This document shows, piece by piece, positions 8,645 through 17,361 of a stretch of DNA of 64,000 nt. Made by a program: the position numbers and the translations under genes. The stretch's first letter is position 1; the number at the start of each line of letters is the position of its first letter. Source of the stretch: Pseudorhodoferax sp032153935 (GTDB lineage: Bacteria > Pseudomonadota > Gammaproteobacteria > Burkholderiales > Burkholderiaceae_C); contig NZ_CAXUQL020000002.1 of assembly GCF_964253035.1 (NCBI RefSeq), forward strand, positions 310,001-374,000, read 5' to 3'. The notes beneath the pieces were generated by a model. It saw only the letters and a program-made list of their open reading frames with translations. It searched no databases and was not told where the DNA came from.

Positions 8645-9310
8645 CTAATTGGCGCCAGCGCCGTAAGCGAGAGCGACTTCGTCTTCGACCAACGCCTTCA
8701 GTTGCTGATGGCCGAAGTCCTTCAACGGCCGGCCATTCACGAAGAAGCCCGGCGTGCGGGTGACGTTCAGTGCCGCAGCATCCGCAAGGTCCTGCTCAAT
8801 GTTGGCGATGACCTGAGGGGAGGCGGCATCGTCGCGAGCCTTGATCATGTTCAGGCCTGTGCCGTCGACGATGGACCAGATCAGGTCGGGCCGGGGGTTG
8901 TGGTCAGCGCCCCAGGTCGATTGGTGTCTCAGCAATGCCTGTGTCACTGGCCAGAACATGCCTTGCAGCCGGGCGGCTTCCATCGCCTGCACGGCTTTGT
9001 CCGCGCCGGCGTGAAACGGCGCATACCGCATGACCAGCTGGACCCTTCCTTGTTGCGAGTCGACGAGATTCTTCACCAGGGGATAGAACGCACGACAGGT
9101 TTCGCACGCCGGGTCAAAGAACTCGACGATGCGTACCTTGGCATCAGCAGGGCCGTAGGTGGGCGAGTGCGGCCGATTGAACACCGAGTTGGGCTGGCGC
9201 GCGAGTTCGGCGAGCTTCCGGGCTTCCATGCGGTTGTACGCGACAGCCGCGACGGCGAAGACCAGAAGCAGCAGGATGGCCGGCACGGCCATGAGACGTT
9301 GTCTGTTCAT
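8645..9310 (-). CDS. DsbA-family membrane-anchored oxidoreductase (partner of DsbB)
   Basis: The 221-residue protein has an N-terminal membrane anchor (residues 7-25) and a DSBA-like thioredoxin domain with active site FFDPACETC (Cys69, Cys72). The cis-Pro loop is TRTPGFFVNG. It resembles the BdbD-like partner of small DsbB/BdbC proteins. The start codon overlaps the stop of dsbB by 4 bp, so the two are coupled as an oxidising pair. It is the last gene of the cadR-tlpA-dsbB-dsbA minus-strand group. Confidence 0.85.
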   Translation of the reverse strand: MNRQRLMAVPAILLLLVFAVAAVAYNRMEARKLAELARQPNSVFNRPHSPTYGPADAKVRIVEFFDPACETCRAFYPLVKNLVDSQQGRVQLVMRYAPFHAGADKAVQAMEAARLQGMFWPVTQALLRHQSTWGADHNPRPDLIWSIVDGTGLNMIKARDDAASPQVIANIEQDLADAAALNVTRTPGFFVNGRPLKDFGHQQLKALVEDEVALAYGAGAN

Positions 9311-9744
9311 TGGGGCGACTTCCTCGTTGCCGCGACGAGCAGCACAAGGATCAGGCTAAAGGCGAGCAGCGACATGAGGGGAATGGTCAGGAAGCCCGCC
9401 AGTTCCAGCTTCACGTCCGCGCAGGACAGGCCCCTGCCGCATGGCTGCATGCCTTTCGGGACAAAGCCCGTGTAGAGCAGGAAGTGGTAAAGCGCGATGA
9501 GCGTTCCGGCGCCGGCAAGGGGCAAGGCGTACCTGACGCTGTAGAGGTCCTGCTTATACAGCCCAATGGCCAGGATGGGAACGAGTGGAAACATGGCGAT
9601 CCGCTGGTACCAGCACAGCACGCAGGGTTCCAGCCCCATGACTTCACTGAAAAACAGGCTGCCCACGCTCGAGGCGAGGCTGGCGAGCCAGCAGACGAGC
9701 AGGAGCGTCCATTGCCGGCGCGGCATGGCGTGGTCGTGGCGCAT
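9307..9744 (-). CDS. dsbB: DsbB/BdbC-type disulfide bond formation protein
   Basis: This four-helix inner-membrane protein reoxidises a DsbA-like partner using quinone. The first loop carries EPCVLCWYQR (Cys41, Cys44), the DsbB signature, and the second periplasmic loop carries MQPCGRGLSC (Cys102, Cys108). At 145 residues it is the short BdbC-like form. Either the first Met or MPRRQW, six residues later, could be the start. The gene lies 20 bp after tlpA and overlaps the DsbA-like gene, which is the likely partner. Confidence 0.85.
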   Translation of the reverse strand: MRHDHAMPRRQWTLLLVCWLASLASSVGSLFFSEVMGLEPCVLCWYQRIAMFPLVPILAIGLYKQDLYSVRYALPLAGAGTLIALYHFLLYTGFVPKGMQPCGRGLSCADVKLELAGFLTIPLMSLLAFSLILVLLVAATRKSPQ

Positions 9745-9764
9745 GGCATCGGGGTAAGCGGCGA

Positions 9765-10376
9765 TCAGGTTGGCTCCTTGGTGATACTGTCAATGAGATT
9801 CAGGGCCGCAGGACCGTCCCAGGCCGCAGGTCCCACCGTGCGGCCGATCTCGCGACCCTTTGCGTCAATCAGCAATGTCGTCGGGACCGAGACCAGACCC
9901 AATGTACGAAGCGCGCCACCTTGATGGTCGGTGTAGCCGCGCAGCGTTTGCGCCTGGATAGCGCGCAGAAACGCCTGGCTCTTTTCCGGCGAGTCCAGCG
10001 AGAGGGCAACGACCTCGAACGTGGCGCTGCGGCGTTTGGCATTGAGGCGGTCCAGGGAGGGCATTTCCTCGCGGCACGGCGGACACCACGTCGCCCAGAG
10101 ATTGAGCAGCACCATGCGACCGTGAAAGTCCTTCAGGCTGACCAACCGACCCTTCTCATCGTTGAAGGCCAGATGAGGGAGCTCTCGGGGTTGAGCCCAG
10201 CGGACGAACTTCGCGCCGTCCAGGTCGGCGGTGGTGTTTGCGCCGGAGGCGCTTGGCGCCTCGCTGACGGCCGGTGCCGGCTCCTGCGGCTTTTGCGCTT
10301 GTCGAAGAAGGAGCCCCAGCGCTGCCGATCCGATCACCAGCGCGGCCACCAATGCGATCTGGCTGCTTCTACGCAT
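9765..10376 (-). CDS. TlpA/ResA-family thioredoxin
   Basis: The 203-residue protein has a membrane anchor (about residues 8-24), a Pro/Ala-rich linker and a thioredoxin-like domain. The active site is WATWCPPC (Cys98, Cys101) and the cis-Pro loop is VSVPTTLLID. It is expected to face the periplasm and reduce disulfides there. It starts 33 bp after the cadR stop and is followed by dsbB. Together with DsbD at 20193 it could form a reducing branch opposite the dsbA/dsbB oxidising branch. Confidence 0.85.
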   Translation of the reverse strand: MRRSSQIALVAALVIGSAALGLLLRQAQKPQEPAPAVSEAPSASGANTTADLDGAKFVRWAQPRELPHLAFNDEKGRLVSLKDFHGRMVLLNLWATWCPPCREEMPSLDRLNAKRRSATFEVVALSLDSPEKSQAFLRAIQAQTLRGYTDHQGGALRTLGLVSVPTTLLIDAKGREIGRTVGPAAWDGPAALNLIDSITKEPT

Positions 10377-10409
10377 GCTCCTTGCTACCGATAGCCATGA
10401 CGATCAGCT

Positions 10410-10877
10410 CTAGGCGCGAATCGAGCGCGGCGGCCGCCGTCCGGTCGCGGCATGCACGCCACCTCCATGAACCGCTCCCGGTTTCTGATGCTTCACCTTC
10501 TTCAGGCCGTCTAAAATTCCACACTCGGCCGCCACGCCGTCGCATTGCTCGCGCAGCGCCTTCAGCTCCTGCTGCAGGTGCCTGAGTTCGCGGATGCGCC
10601 GGGCCACATGCTCGATGTGTTCGTCCAGCACGTCGTTGATGGCGTGGCAGTTGTCGCGCGGTGCGTCCTGGAAGCGCAGCAGGGCGCGGATCTCATCGAG
10701 CGTCATGTCGAGTGAGCGGCAATGCCGGATGAAAGCCAGGCGCTCCAGGTGTTCCGCCTCATAGAGCCTGTAATTCCCCTCGGTTCGAGGCGGCTCGCGC
10801 AGCAGGCCTTCACGCTCGTAGAAGCGGATGGTTTCCGCCTGGGTCTCGGTGATTTTTGCGAGTTCGCCGATCTTCAT
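10410..10877 (-). CDS. cadR: CadR/PbrR-type MerR-family metal-responsive regulator
   Basis: The 155-residue regulator has an N-terminal MerR helix-turn-helix (MKIGELAKITETQAETIRFY), a long dimerisation helix and a C-terminal metal loop. The three family cysteines are visible: in RDNCHAIND, EQCDGV and ECGILDG, as in Cd/Pb sensors. A longer open frame extends 21 codons upstream, but MKIGEL is the family's conserved start. It probably acts at the 19-bp-spacer promoters at 17298, 20065, 6779 and 101. It heads a cadR-tlpA-dsbB-dsbA group, unusual for a regulator that more often diverges from its target. Confidence 0.9.
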   Translation of the reverse strand: MKIGELAKITETQAETIRFYEREGLLREPPRTEGNYRLYEAEHLERLAFIRHCRSLDMTLDEIRALLRFQDAPRDNCHAINDVLDEHIEHVARRIRELRHLQQELKALREQCDGVAAECGILDGLKKVKHQKPGAVHGGGVHAATGRRPPRSIRA

Positions 10878-10996
10878 GCACAACCCCGTCGATGAAACGC
10901 CATTGTGCCCCGACAGCCTTGTAGCAGCTTTAAGCTTCATTAATTCCCTTGCGCCAGACGGTATTGATCGTCCGAATCAGGTAGAACCCTTTCGCA

Positions 10997-11497
10997 TCAG
11001 ACGTCGTTTGAAGAGGAAGGTTTCGCGCTGCCCTGTCCGAGAAACGACGCCGCGATCAGAGCGGCGGCCCCTGCCGTGATCGCCATGTCGGCGATGTTGA
11101 ACGCCGGCCAGTGCCTTCCGCCCAGGTGGAAGTCGAGGTAGTCGACCACCTGCCCGCGCACCGCCCGGTCGAAGGCGTTGCCGAGGGCGCCTCCCAGGAT
11201 CAGGCTGTAGGCCAAGGCTTCGAGGCGCCTCACCGGCTTGGACAGCATCCATGCCAGCCAGATCGATGCAGCGAGCGCGATGGCCAGGAAGAACCAGCGC
11301 TGCCAGCCCCCGGCGCCGGCCAGGAAACTGAAGGCCGCACCCGGATTCAGTGCATGGACCAGGTTGAAGAACGGCGTCACTTCATGCGACCAGCCCAGCG
11401 GTGTGGTCGTGGCGATGGAGCTCTTGGCGGCCTGGTCGGCCGCCAGTACGACGAACGCGAAGGAATACCAGTGGGCTCTGCGGTTGGGATAGTTCAT
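10997..11497 (-). CDS. lspA: Lipoprotein signal peptidase (LspA), island copy
   Basis: This four-helix inner-membrane aspartyl protease cleaves prolipoprotein signal peptides. Both catalytic Asp motifs are visible: GNAFDR and FNIADMAI, plus the N-terminal VLAADQAAK. It is 166 residues, the normal length. Island copies of lspA next to metal ATPases correspond to PbrC of the lead-resistance pbr cluster. The start overlaps the dctM stop by one base (TAATG), so it is the last gene of the cadA operon. The housekeeping lspA is presumably elsewhere. Confidence 0.9.
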   Translation of the reverse strand: MNYPNRRAHWYSFAFVVLAADQAAKSSIATTTPLGWSHEVTPFFNLVHALNPGAAFSFLAGAGGWQRWFFLAIALAASIWLAWMLSKPVRRLEALAYSLILGGALGNAFDRAVRGQVVDYLDFHLGGRHWPAFNIADMAITAGAAALIAASFLGQGSAKPSSSNDV

Positions 11498-12918
11498 TAC
11501 TTCATTTCAGGTTCGGGTACTTCGATGCTGGGCGCGGCGCTCGGCGCGTCCTCATGGGTCCGCAACGCCTTCTCCACTTCCTCATCGGAAATACGTTGCT
11601 GCGTCTGCTCGGTGCTCGCCAGTCCAGGAAAGGCCACCAGGATCGCGACCATCAGCATCTGGATGATCAGGAACGGAATCGCCCCCATGTAGATTTGCGA
11701 AGTCCGGACGCTAGCCGGCGCCACGCTGCGCAGGTTGTACAGCGCGATGCCGAACGGCGGGTGCATGAACGAGGTCTGCAGGATGACGGCGATCATCACG
11801 GTGAGCCACACCATGTCCACGCCCAGCTTGCGCGCCACGGGCGCGATCAACGGCACGACGATGAAGGCGATCTCGAAGAAGTCCAGGAAGAAGCCCAGCA
11901 CGAAGATGCCCACGCTGATGAAGATCAGGAAGGGGAGCTGCCCCTCCGGCAGGTGGCTGAACAGGCTTTCGATCCAGACCTGGCCGTCGAAGCCGCGAAA
12001 AACCAGTGTGAAGAACGAGGCGCCCAGTAGCAGGAAGATCACGCTCGAGCAGAGCACTCCGGTGCTGGTGAGTGCCTGAGACAGCCGGCCATCTGCCAGC
12101 TTGCGTTTGGCGGCGCCGATCAGCAGCGCGCCGCACACACCGATGGCCCCTCCTTCGGTGGGAGTGGCCACCCCGAAGTAGATCGACGCCAGGATGGTGA
12201 GGATGAGCCCAAGGGGCACGCCCGCGGCGGCGGCTGCCTGCATCCAGACCCGGCCGCGCGAATGGTCCGCCGGCGGCAAGATGGCCGGGGCCAGCCGCGG
12301 GTAGGCCATCGCCGCGGCGAACACAAACAGCAGGTACAGGCCCACCAGAATGGCGCTGGGCAGCAAGGCGGCGTGAAAGATGTCGATCAGCGGAACCTCG
12401 ACCTGTTCGGCCAGGACGATCAACACCAGGCTAGGCGGCAGCATCTGCGCCAGCGTGCCCGCGGCCGCGATGGAGCCCGTCGCGAGCCGCGCGTCGTAGC
12501 CGGCCTTGAGCATGGCCGGCAACGCGATCAGGCCCATGGCGATGACCGAAGCGGACACGAAACCCGTGATGGCGGAGAGCACGGCACCGACGATGATTGT
12601 GGCGTACAGCAGGCCTCCAGGCAGCCGGCCGAACAGGCGTCCCAGTGCCACCAGCATGTCTTCGGCTACACCGGTGCGCTCCAGGATCAGTCCCATGAGT
12701 ACGAACAGGGGCACGGCCAGAAAGTTGTCGCTGTTGAATACGCCCTGCTCCCGCAGCGGCATCGCCAGCAGGAACGCCGCGTGGAATTGCCCGACAACGA
12801 CACCCAGCACCCCGAATGCTGCGGCCACCGCCGCGAGCGAAAAGGCCACGGGAAACCCGGCTAGGAGGATCACCACCAGCGTGGTGAACATCAACGGTGC
12901 CAGCAGGTCGGGCGTCAT
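11497..12918 (-). CDS. dctM: TRAP transporter large permease (DctM-like)
   Basis: The 473-residue protein has about a dozen hydrophobic helices and DctM features: LAVPLFVLMGLILERTG, a long ASVIAMGLIALPAMLKAGYD stretch and the ATPTEGGAIGV loop. TRAP M subunits drive sodium-coupled uptake of organic acids delivered by a periplasmic P subunit. The start is set by the ATGA overlap with dctQ; a longer open frame upstream runs through dctQ. No dctP gene is present in the operon. Lying between a metal ATPase/PAP2 pair and lspA is odd for this family. The substrate is unknown. Confidence 0.85.
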   Translation of the reverse strand: MTPDLLAPLMFTTLVVILLAGFPVAFSLAAVAAAFGVLGVVVGQFHAAFLLAMPLREQGVFNSDNFLAVPLFVLMGLILERTGVAEDMLVALGRLFGRLPGGLLYATIIVGAVLSAITGFVSASVIAMGLIALPAMLKAGYDARLATGSIAAAGTLAQMLPPSLVLIVLAEQVEVPLIDIFHAALLPSAILVGLYLLFVFAAAMAYPRLAPAILPPADHSRGRVWMQAAAAAGVPLGLILTILASIYFGVATPTEGGAIGVCGALLIGAAKRKLADGRLSQALTSTGVLCSSVIFLLLGASFFTLVFRGFDGQVWIESLFSHLPEGQLPFLIFISVGIFVLGFFLDFFEIAFIVVPLIAPVARKLGVDMVWLTVMIAVILQTSFMHPPFGIALYNLRSVAPASVRTSQIYMGAIPFLIIQMLMVAILVAFPGLASTEQTQQRISDEEVEKALRTHEDAPSAAPSIEVPEPEMK

Positions 12919-13487
12919 GCGAAGCCGCGCCTGTCGGCGTGCTCGGCCGCGCGCGGCCGTGGCGCCGCTCCGGCCAGGAACGCGATGCAGCGCACAGCCT
13001 CCGCCAGGCCCTGCGCCGCAAGCGTCAGGAAGCCGAGCGGGATCATCCCTTTCATGATCCAGGCGGGAAACTGGCTCAGGCTTTCGCGGCTGGCGCGGGT
13101 CTCGCCGGTGACGTAGGACGTCACGAATTCCGGCCACGTGACCCAGACGGCAGCTAGGCACAGCGGCAGCAGCACTACTGCGATCCCCACCAGGTCCAGC
13201 CACGCCATCCCACGGGGCCCGAGATGCCCGGAGAACACGTCGATGCGCACGTGCTCGTCGCGTTTAAGGGTGTACGCGGCCATCAGCAGCACGGCCGCTG
13301 CGAAGAAGTGCGGCTGCACGTCGTACATCGAGGACGACGCCACACCGAAGAACTTGCGGCTGATTGCATTGCCCGCGATCAGCAATGCGTTGGCCAGCAA
13401 GCCCCAGCGTACGACCAGTGCGACTTGCCGGTTGACGCGGTCGATGTGATCAGCGCCGCGCAGGGCGAAGGCAAAGCCGGCATTCAT
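12915..13487 (-). CDS. dctQ: TRAP transporter small permease (DctQ-like)
   Basis: The 190-residue protein has four hydrophobic helices and DctQ hallmarks such as the AYTLKRDEHVRIDVF motif after helix 2. It pairs with the M subunit immediately downstream (4-bp overlap) to form the TRAP membrane complex. Its start MNAGFAFALR overlaps the stop of the PAP2 phosphatase gene by 4 bp, so translation is coupled to the metal-resistance genes. The open frame extends further upstream, but that extension is antisense-like sequence inside the phosphatase gene. Confidence 0.8.
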   Translation of the reverse strand: MNAGFAFALRGADHIDRVNRQVALVVRWGLLANALLIAGNAISRKFFGVASSSMYDVQPHFFAAAVLLMAAYTLKRDEHVRIDVFSGHLGPRGMAWLDLVGIAVVLLPLCLAAVWVTWPEFVTSYVTGETRASRESLSQFPAWIMKGMIPLGFLTLAAQGLAEAVRCIAFLAGAAPRPRAAEHADRRGFA

Positions 13488-14110
13488 CGCGCTGCTCCAC
13501 CGGCCAGCGGAATACGCGGCGCGACCCGCCGGGCGAGAGGCCCAGCCGCCGCCACGCACACCCAACCCAGAACGAAGCCAGCCAGCACGTCGGCTGGGAA
13601 ATGCGCCCCCAGCGCAATGCGCGACCAGCCCACACCCACCGCGAACACGAGCAGAGCGAATCTTGCAGGCCAGTTCAGAAGCGGCCAAAGCGCTGCGGCC
13701 AGCACCGCGACATAGGTGGAATGCCCGCTAGGCAGCGTGTAGTGGCTGTCGGGGGTACCCACGACGCGGAACACGCGGTCGCCCAGCGCGTTCCAAGGCC
13801 GGGGAAAGGCGAACGCCATCTTGGCCACGGCACCGGACGTCATCGCCAGCGCGAGGCCGACCAAGAATCTGCCGAGGGTCAGCCTGGCCGCCGCAAGCTC
13901 TTTGCCGGACAAGCTGCGGCACGTGAGCCAGAGCGTCGCGGCGGCGGCGGGTGCGCCCCAATAGCTGCCCAGCCAGGTCAGCGCCTCGGGTAGCCAGATC
14001 AGGCCATCGGGCAAGGCGCTGTTGATAGACAGGAAGATGTCCGCGTTGGCGCCGCCCCAGTCGTACAGCCAATGTCGCAGCCAGTCTCCCACGGATGGCG
14101 CAGCTTGCAT
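13484..14110 (-). CDS. PAP2-family membrane phosphatase (PbrB-like)
   Basis: The 208-residue membrane phosphatase has the PAP2 signatures: KMAFAFPRPWN, LPSGHSTYVAV and SRIALGAHFPADVLAG, covering the catalytic His and Arg residues. PAP2 enzymes of this type hydrolyse undecaprenyl pyrophosphate. In the pbr lead-resistance cluster the homologue PbrB is thought to supply periplasmic phosphate that traps exported metal. It starts 5 bp after the cadA stop and overlaps dctQ. The start MQAAPSVGDW is preferred over an upstream Met lying inside cadA. Confidence 0.85.
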   Translation of the reverse strand: MQAAPSVGDWLRHWLYDWGGANADIFLSINSALPDGLIWLPEALTWLGSYWGAPAAAATLWLTCRSLSGKELAAARLTLGRFLVGLALAMTSGAVAKMAFAFPRPWNALGDRVFRVVGTPDSHYTLPSGHSTYVAVLAAALWPLLNWPARFALLVFAVGVGWSRIALGAHFPADVLAGFVLGWVCVAAAGPLARRVAPRIPLAGGAAR

Positions 14111-14115
14111 GCGGC

Positions 14116-17100
14116 TCAAGCAGTCCTGGCCTTGAGCAGCCGCAGGCCGTTGAACACCACCAGCAGGCTCGCCCCCATGTCGGCGAACACGGCCATCCAC
14201 AAGGTGGCCATTCCCACGAGCGCAAGCACCATAAAGACCGCTTTGATGCCCAGCGCCACCACGATGTTCTGCTTCAGGATCGCGCCCGTTTTGCGGCTGA
14301 GCCGGATGAACTCCGGAACCTTGCGCAGGTCGTCGTCCATCAGGGCAACGTCAGCCGTTTCGATCGCGGTGTCGGTGCCGGCGGCGCCCATGGCAAATCC
14401 GATGCTGGACTTCGCCAACGCGGGCGCGTCATTGATGCCGTCGCCGACCATGCCAACGGTGCCGTGGGCCGCCAGTTCGGCCTCCACGGCTTTCAGCTTG
14501 TCCTCGGGCAAGAGACTTCCGCGCGCGTCGTCGATTCCCACGCGCTTCGCGATCACGTTCGCGGTTTGCTGGTTGTCGCCGGTCAGCATCACGGTGCGCA
14601 CACCCAACTCATGCAGCTCGCCGATCGCCTGCCGGCTGGTCTCTCGCACCGTGTCCGCAACGCCGATTACCGCCAAGGCCGCCGATGGGGTGGCGATCGC
14701 GATCGCGGTCTTGCCTTCGGCCTCGAGCTTCTTCAGGGCGGCCTCGGTCGCCTCATTGCTGATCCCCAGTTCCTGCAGCAGCCGGTGGTTGCCCAGGTAG
14801 TACCACTGGCCGGCGATGCGGCCCTTGACGCCGCGCCCGGTGATCGCCTCGAAATCGTCGACTTCGCCCAGGCCCTCGCCGCGCTTTTCTTTCCAATGGG
14901 TGGCAACCGCGCCCGAGACTGGGTGGTCGGAGCGCGTCGCCAGGCTCGCGGCCAGCTGCAAGGCATCGCCGGCCTCGGATCCGAGGGACACAACATCGGT
15001 CACCACAGGCTTGCCCTGGGTGATCGTGCCGGTCTTGTCCAGGGCCAATGCCTTGAGCAGTCGGCCTTGCTCGAGGTAGGCGCCCCCCTTGATCAGGATG
15101 CCGCGACGCGCGGCGGCGGCCAGGCCGCTCACCACCGTCACCGGCGTGGAGATGACCAGGGCACAGGGGCAGGCGATCACCAGGAGGACCAAGGCCTTGT
15201 AGATCCAATCCATCCAGGCTGCGCCGAAAAACAGCGGCGGCACCAGCATGACGGCCAGCGCCACGGCAAAAACTGCGGGTGTGTAGATGCGGGCGAACTG
15301 GTCGACGAAGCGCTGGGTCGGCGCGCGGCTGCCCTGCGCCTCCTCCACGGCCTTGATGATGCGGGCCAGCGTCGAATGCGTGGCCTTGGCCGTAACCTTG
15401 TAGACGAACGAGCCGGTCTCGTTGATGGTCCCCGCGAAAACCGTGTCGCCCACGGCCTTGGCCACGGGGATGCTCTCACCGGTGATCGGCGCCTGATTGA
15501 CCGCGGACTGGCCGCTTTCCAGCACCCCGTCCAGGGGGATGCGCTCGCCGGGGCGGATGCGCACTAGCTGACCGACCGTTACGGTCTCGGCCGGCACTTC
15601 CTGCCAGTTGCCATCGGGCTGCTGGACGGTTGCCTTCTCGGGCGCCATCGCGAGCAGCCCGCGAATCGCGTTGCGCGCGCGGTCCAGGGACAGCACTTCG
15701 ATGACTTCGGCCAGCGCGAACAGGAACATCACCATGGCGGCCTCGGGCCACTGGCCGATCAGGATCGCACCCGTCACGGCAATGGACATGAGGGCATTCA
15801 TGTTCAGGATGCCGCTCTTGAGAGCGAGCCAGCCTTTCTTGTAGGTGGGCCAGCCGCCCGTGGCGATCGACACTAGCGCCAGCGCAATGACCGGCCAGGC
15901 CTTGTCGTTGCCGGTGCTGAAGGCGATCGCTTCGGCCACCCCGGCACTCACGCCGGCCACGGCCATCAGGGCCCACTGCCGCCGGCTCACTGATGGTTTG
16001 GGCGCTTCCTCCAGCTCGCTCGAAGGAGCGGTGTCGGGCACGGCCTTCATGCCGATCGAGTGCAGCGCAGCCTCGACGTCCGCGGCGGCCACCGTGTGGG
16101 CCACGATCAGCTTGCGCTGGATCAGGTTGAAATCAAGTTCCTGCACGCCGGGCATGTGCTGCAGCTTGTCGCGGATCAGCGCTTCTTCGGTCGGGCAGTC
16201 CATGTTCTCAATGCGGTACACGCTTTGCCAAGCGCCGCCGGCTGCGGCAGCCGCGGGCTCAGATGGAGGAAGGCCGATGTCCTTGAGCGCGCGAACAATG
16301 GGTTCGGTGGACGGCAAGGTGTGATTCACGGTCAGCTTGCGCTGCATCAGGTTGAAGTCCAGGCCTGCCACCCCGGGCAAATTGCCCAGACGCTTGCGGA
16401 TCAGGCCCTCTTCGGTTGGGCAATCCATCTTTTCGATGCGGAACGTGTCGGTTCGCGCGGCTGCGGCGGGAGCCGCGACTCCCTGTGCTGCCGGTTCCGC
16501 GCGCAGCGTGGGTGCGGCTGACTCGTCGCGTGGCGGCATCCCCAGTTCCGTGAGCGCTTGAACGATCGCGCTGGTGTTTTCCAAGCGGTGGGAGACGGTC
16601 AAGCTGCGCTTAGGTAGGTCAAACTCCAGGCTCTCGACACCTGCCATGGTGGCGAAGCGTTCGCGCACCTGCCGCTCCTCGTTCACGCAGTCCATGTTGG
16701 GGACGCGGAATGTTGAGCGAGTCGCAGGGTGCTCGGCGGGAGGCACCGCCGCCGGCATGCCGATCGATGCGAGCGCGTCCGTGATCGGTACGACGTCCGG
16801 CAACCGGTGATGGACAGTCAGCACGCGCTGTTTGAGGTCGAATTCCAGCTCGCCAATGCCTTCGAGCTGGGCGAATCGTTCGCGAATCTGCGCCACTTCG
16901 TTGCGGCAGTCCATCTTGGGCACCTGAAACCGATCGGTGCGCGTGGCGCGTCCTTGGGGCACGGGAGGCAAGCCCAATTCGGCCAAGGCCGTCGTCACCG
17001 GTTCCAGGTCCTGCAGCCGGTGGGTCACGGTGAGGTTGTGCTGCGCCAAGTCGAATCCGAGCGACTCCACACCGGCGATTTGCCCCAGGCGCGCGCGAAT

Positions 17101-17238
17101 CTGGCGCTCCTCACTCGGACAGTCCATCTTCTCGATGTAGAAGACCGTGTTCGTGACGGGCTGGGCGCGGCCGACCAGGGGTTCCTTCGCGAGGGATTCG
17201 CATGCGGCCGTGCCGCACGAGGCGTTGTTCGAGGTCAT
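14116..17238 (-). CDS. cadA: Heavy-metal-exporting P1B-type ATPase with five N-terminal metal-binding domains
   Basis: This 1040-residue ATPase exports Cd/Zn/Pb-type ions. Five tandem HMA domains fill residues 30-400. Each has the loop MDC(P/R/V)xE, with the Cys near residues 40, 111, 184, 273 and 348, instead of CxxC. Then come the membrane CPC (IACPCAL, about 690), DKTGTIT (about 734), SDHPVSGAV and GDGINDAPAL. Usual bacterial CadA/ZntA proteins have one or two HMA domains and 700-850 residues. Transcription starts from a CadR-type promoter 30-60 bp upstream, and the PAP2, dctQ, dctM and lspA genes follow with almost no gaps. Confidence 0.92.
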   Translation of the reverse strand: MTSNNASCGTAACESLAKEPLVGRAQPVTNTVFYIEKMDCPSEERQIRARLGQIAGVESLGFDLAQHNLTVTHRLQDLEPVTTALAELGLPPVPQGRATRTDRFQVPKMDCRNEVAQIRERFAQLEGIGELEFDLKQRVLTVHHRLPDVVPITDALASIGMPAAVPPAEHPATRSTFRVPNMDCVNEERQVRERFATMAGVESLEFDLPKRSLTVSHRLENTSAIVQALTELGMPPRDESAAPTLRAEPAAQGVAAPAAAARTDTFRIEKMDCPTEEGLIRKRLGNLPGVAGLDFNLMQRKLTVNHTLPSTEPIVRALKDIGLPPSEPAAAAAGGAWQSVYRIENMDCPTEEALIRDKLQHMPGVQELDFNLIQRKLIVAHTVAAADVEAALHSIGMKAVPDTAPSSELEEAPKPSVSRRQWALMAVAGVSAGVAEAIAFSTGNDKAWPVIALALVSIATGGWPTYKKGWLALKSGILNMNALMSIAVTGAILIGQWPEAAMVMFLFALAEVIEVLSLDRARNAIRGLLAMAPEKATVQQPDGNWQEVPAETVTVGQLVRIRPGERIPLDGVLESGQSAVNQAPITGESIPVAKAVGDTVFAGTINETGSFVYKVTAKATHSTLARIIKAVEEAQGSRAPTQRFVDQFARIYTPAVFAVALAVMLVPPLFFGAAWMDWIYKALVLLVIACPCALVISTPVTVVSGLAAAARRGILIKGGAYLEQGRLLKALALDKTGTITQGKPVVTDVVSLGSEAGDALQLAASLATRSDHPVSGAVATHWKEKRGEGLGEVDDFEAITGRGVKGRIAGQWYYLGNHRLLQELGISNEATEAALKKLEAEGKTAIAIATPSAALAVIGVADTVRETSRQAIGELHELGVRTVMLTGDNQQTANVIAKRVGIDDARGSLLPEDKLKAVEAELAAHGTVGMVGDGINDAPALAKSSIGFAMGAAGTDTAIETADVALMDDDLRKVPEFIRLSRKTGAILKQNIVVALGIKAVFMVLALVGMATLWMAVFADMGASLLVVFNGLRLLKARTA

Positions 17239-17267
17239 GGCTTTACTCCGTTTTTCTCAATGCCTTG

Positions 17268-17298
17268 AAGATACACCTTCAAGTCGCTACAGGGTCAA
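17268..17298 (-). promoter_or_regulatory. MerR/CadR-type promoter of the cadA operon
   Basis: On the minus strand, TTGACC (17298-17293) and TATCTT (17273-17268) are separated by 19 bp. The spacer begins CTGTAGCGACTTGAAGG, whose left half matches the operator at 105-123. The cadA ATG is 30 bp downstream. The right dyad half is degenerate, so activator binding could be weaker than at 101-131. Confidence 0.75.
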
Positions 17299-17361
17299 GC
17301 CCTATCTGCAACGCCCCGCACTGCTGAGCCAGGCGTGAGGACTTGGTCCGCCGCCTTCGCG

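Noticed and set aside
10878..10996. A fifth CadR-type promoter in front of cadR
   Set aside because: A TTAAAG / CACAAT pair with a CTGCTACAAGG spacer is visible on the minus strand, but the -35 is poor and there is no dyad.
14095..15567. Plus-strand open frame of 490 codons opposite cadA
   Set aside because: Shadow of the ATPase gene on the other strand, with low-complexity composition.
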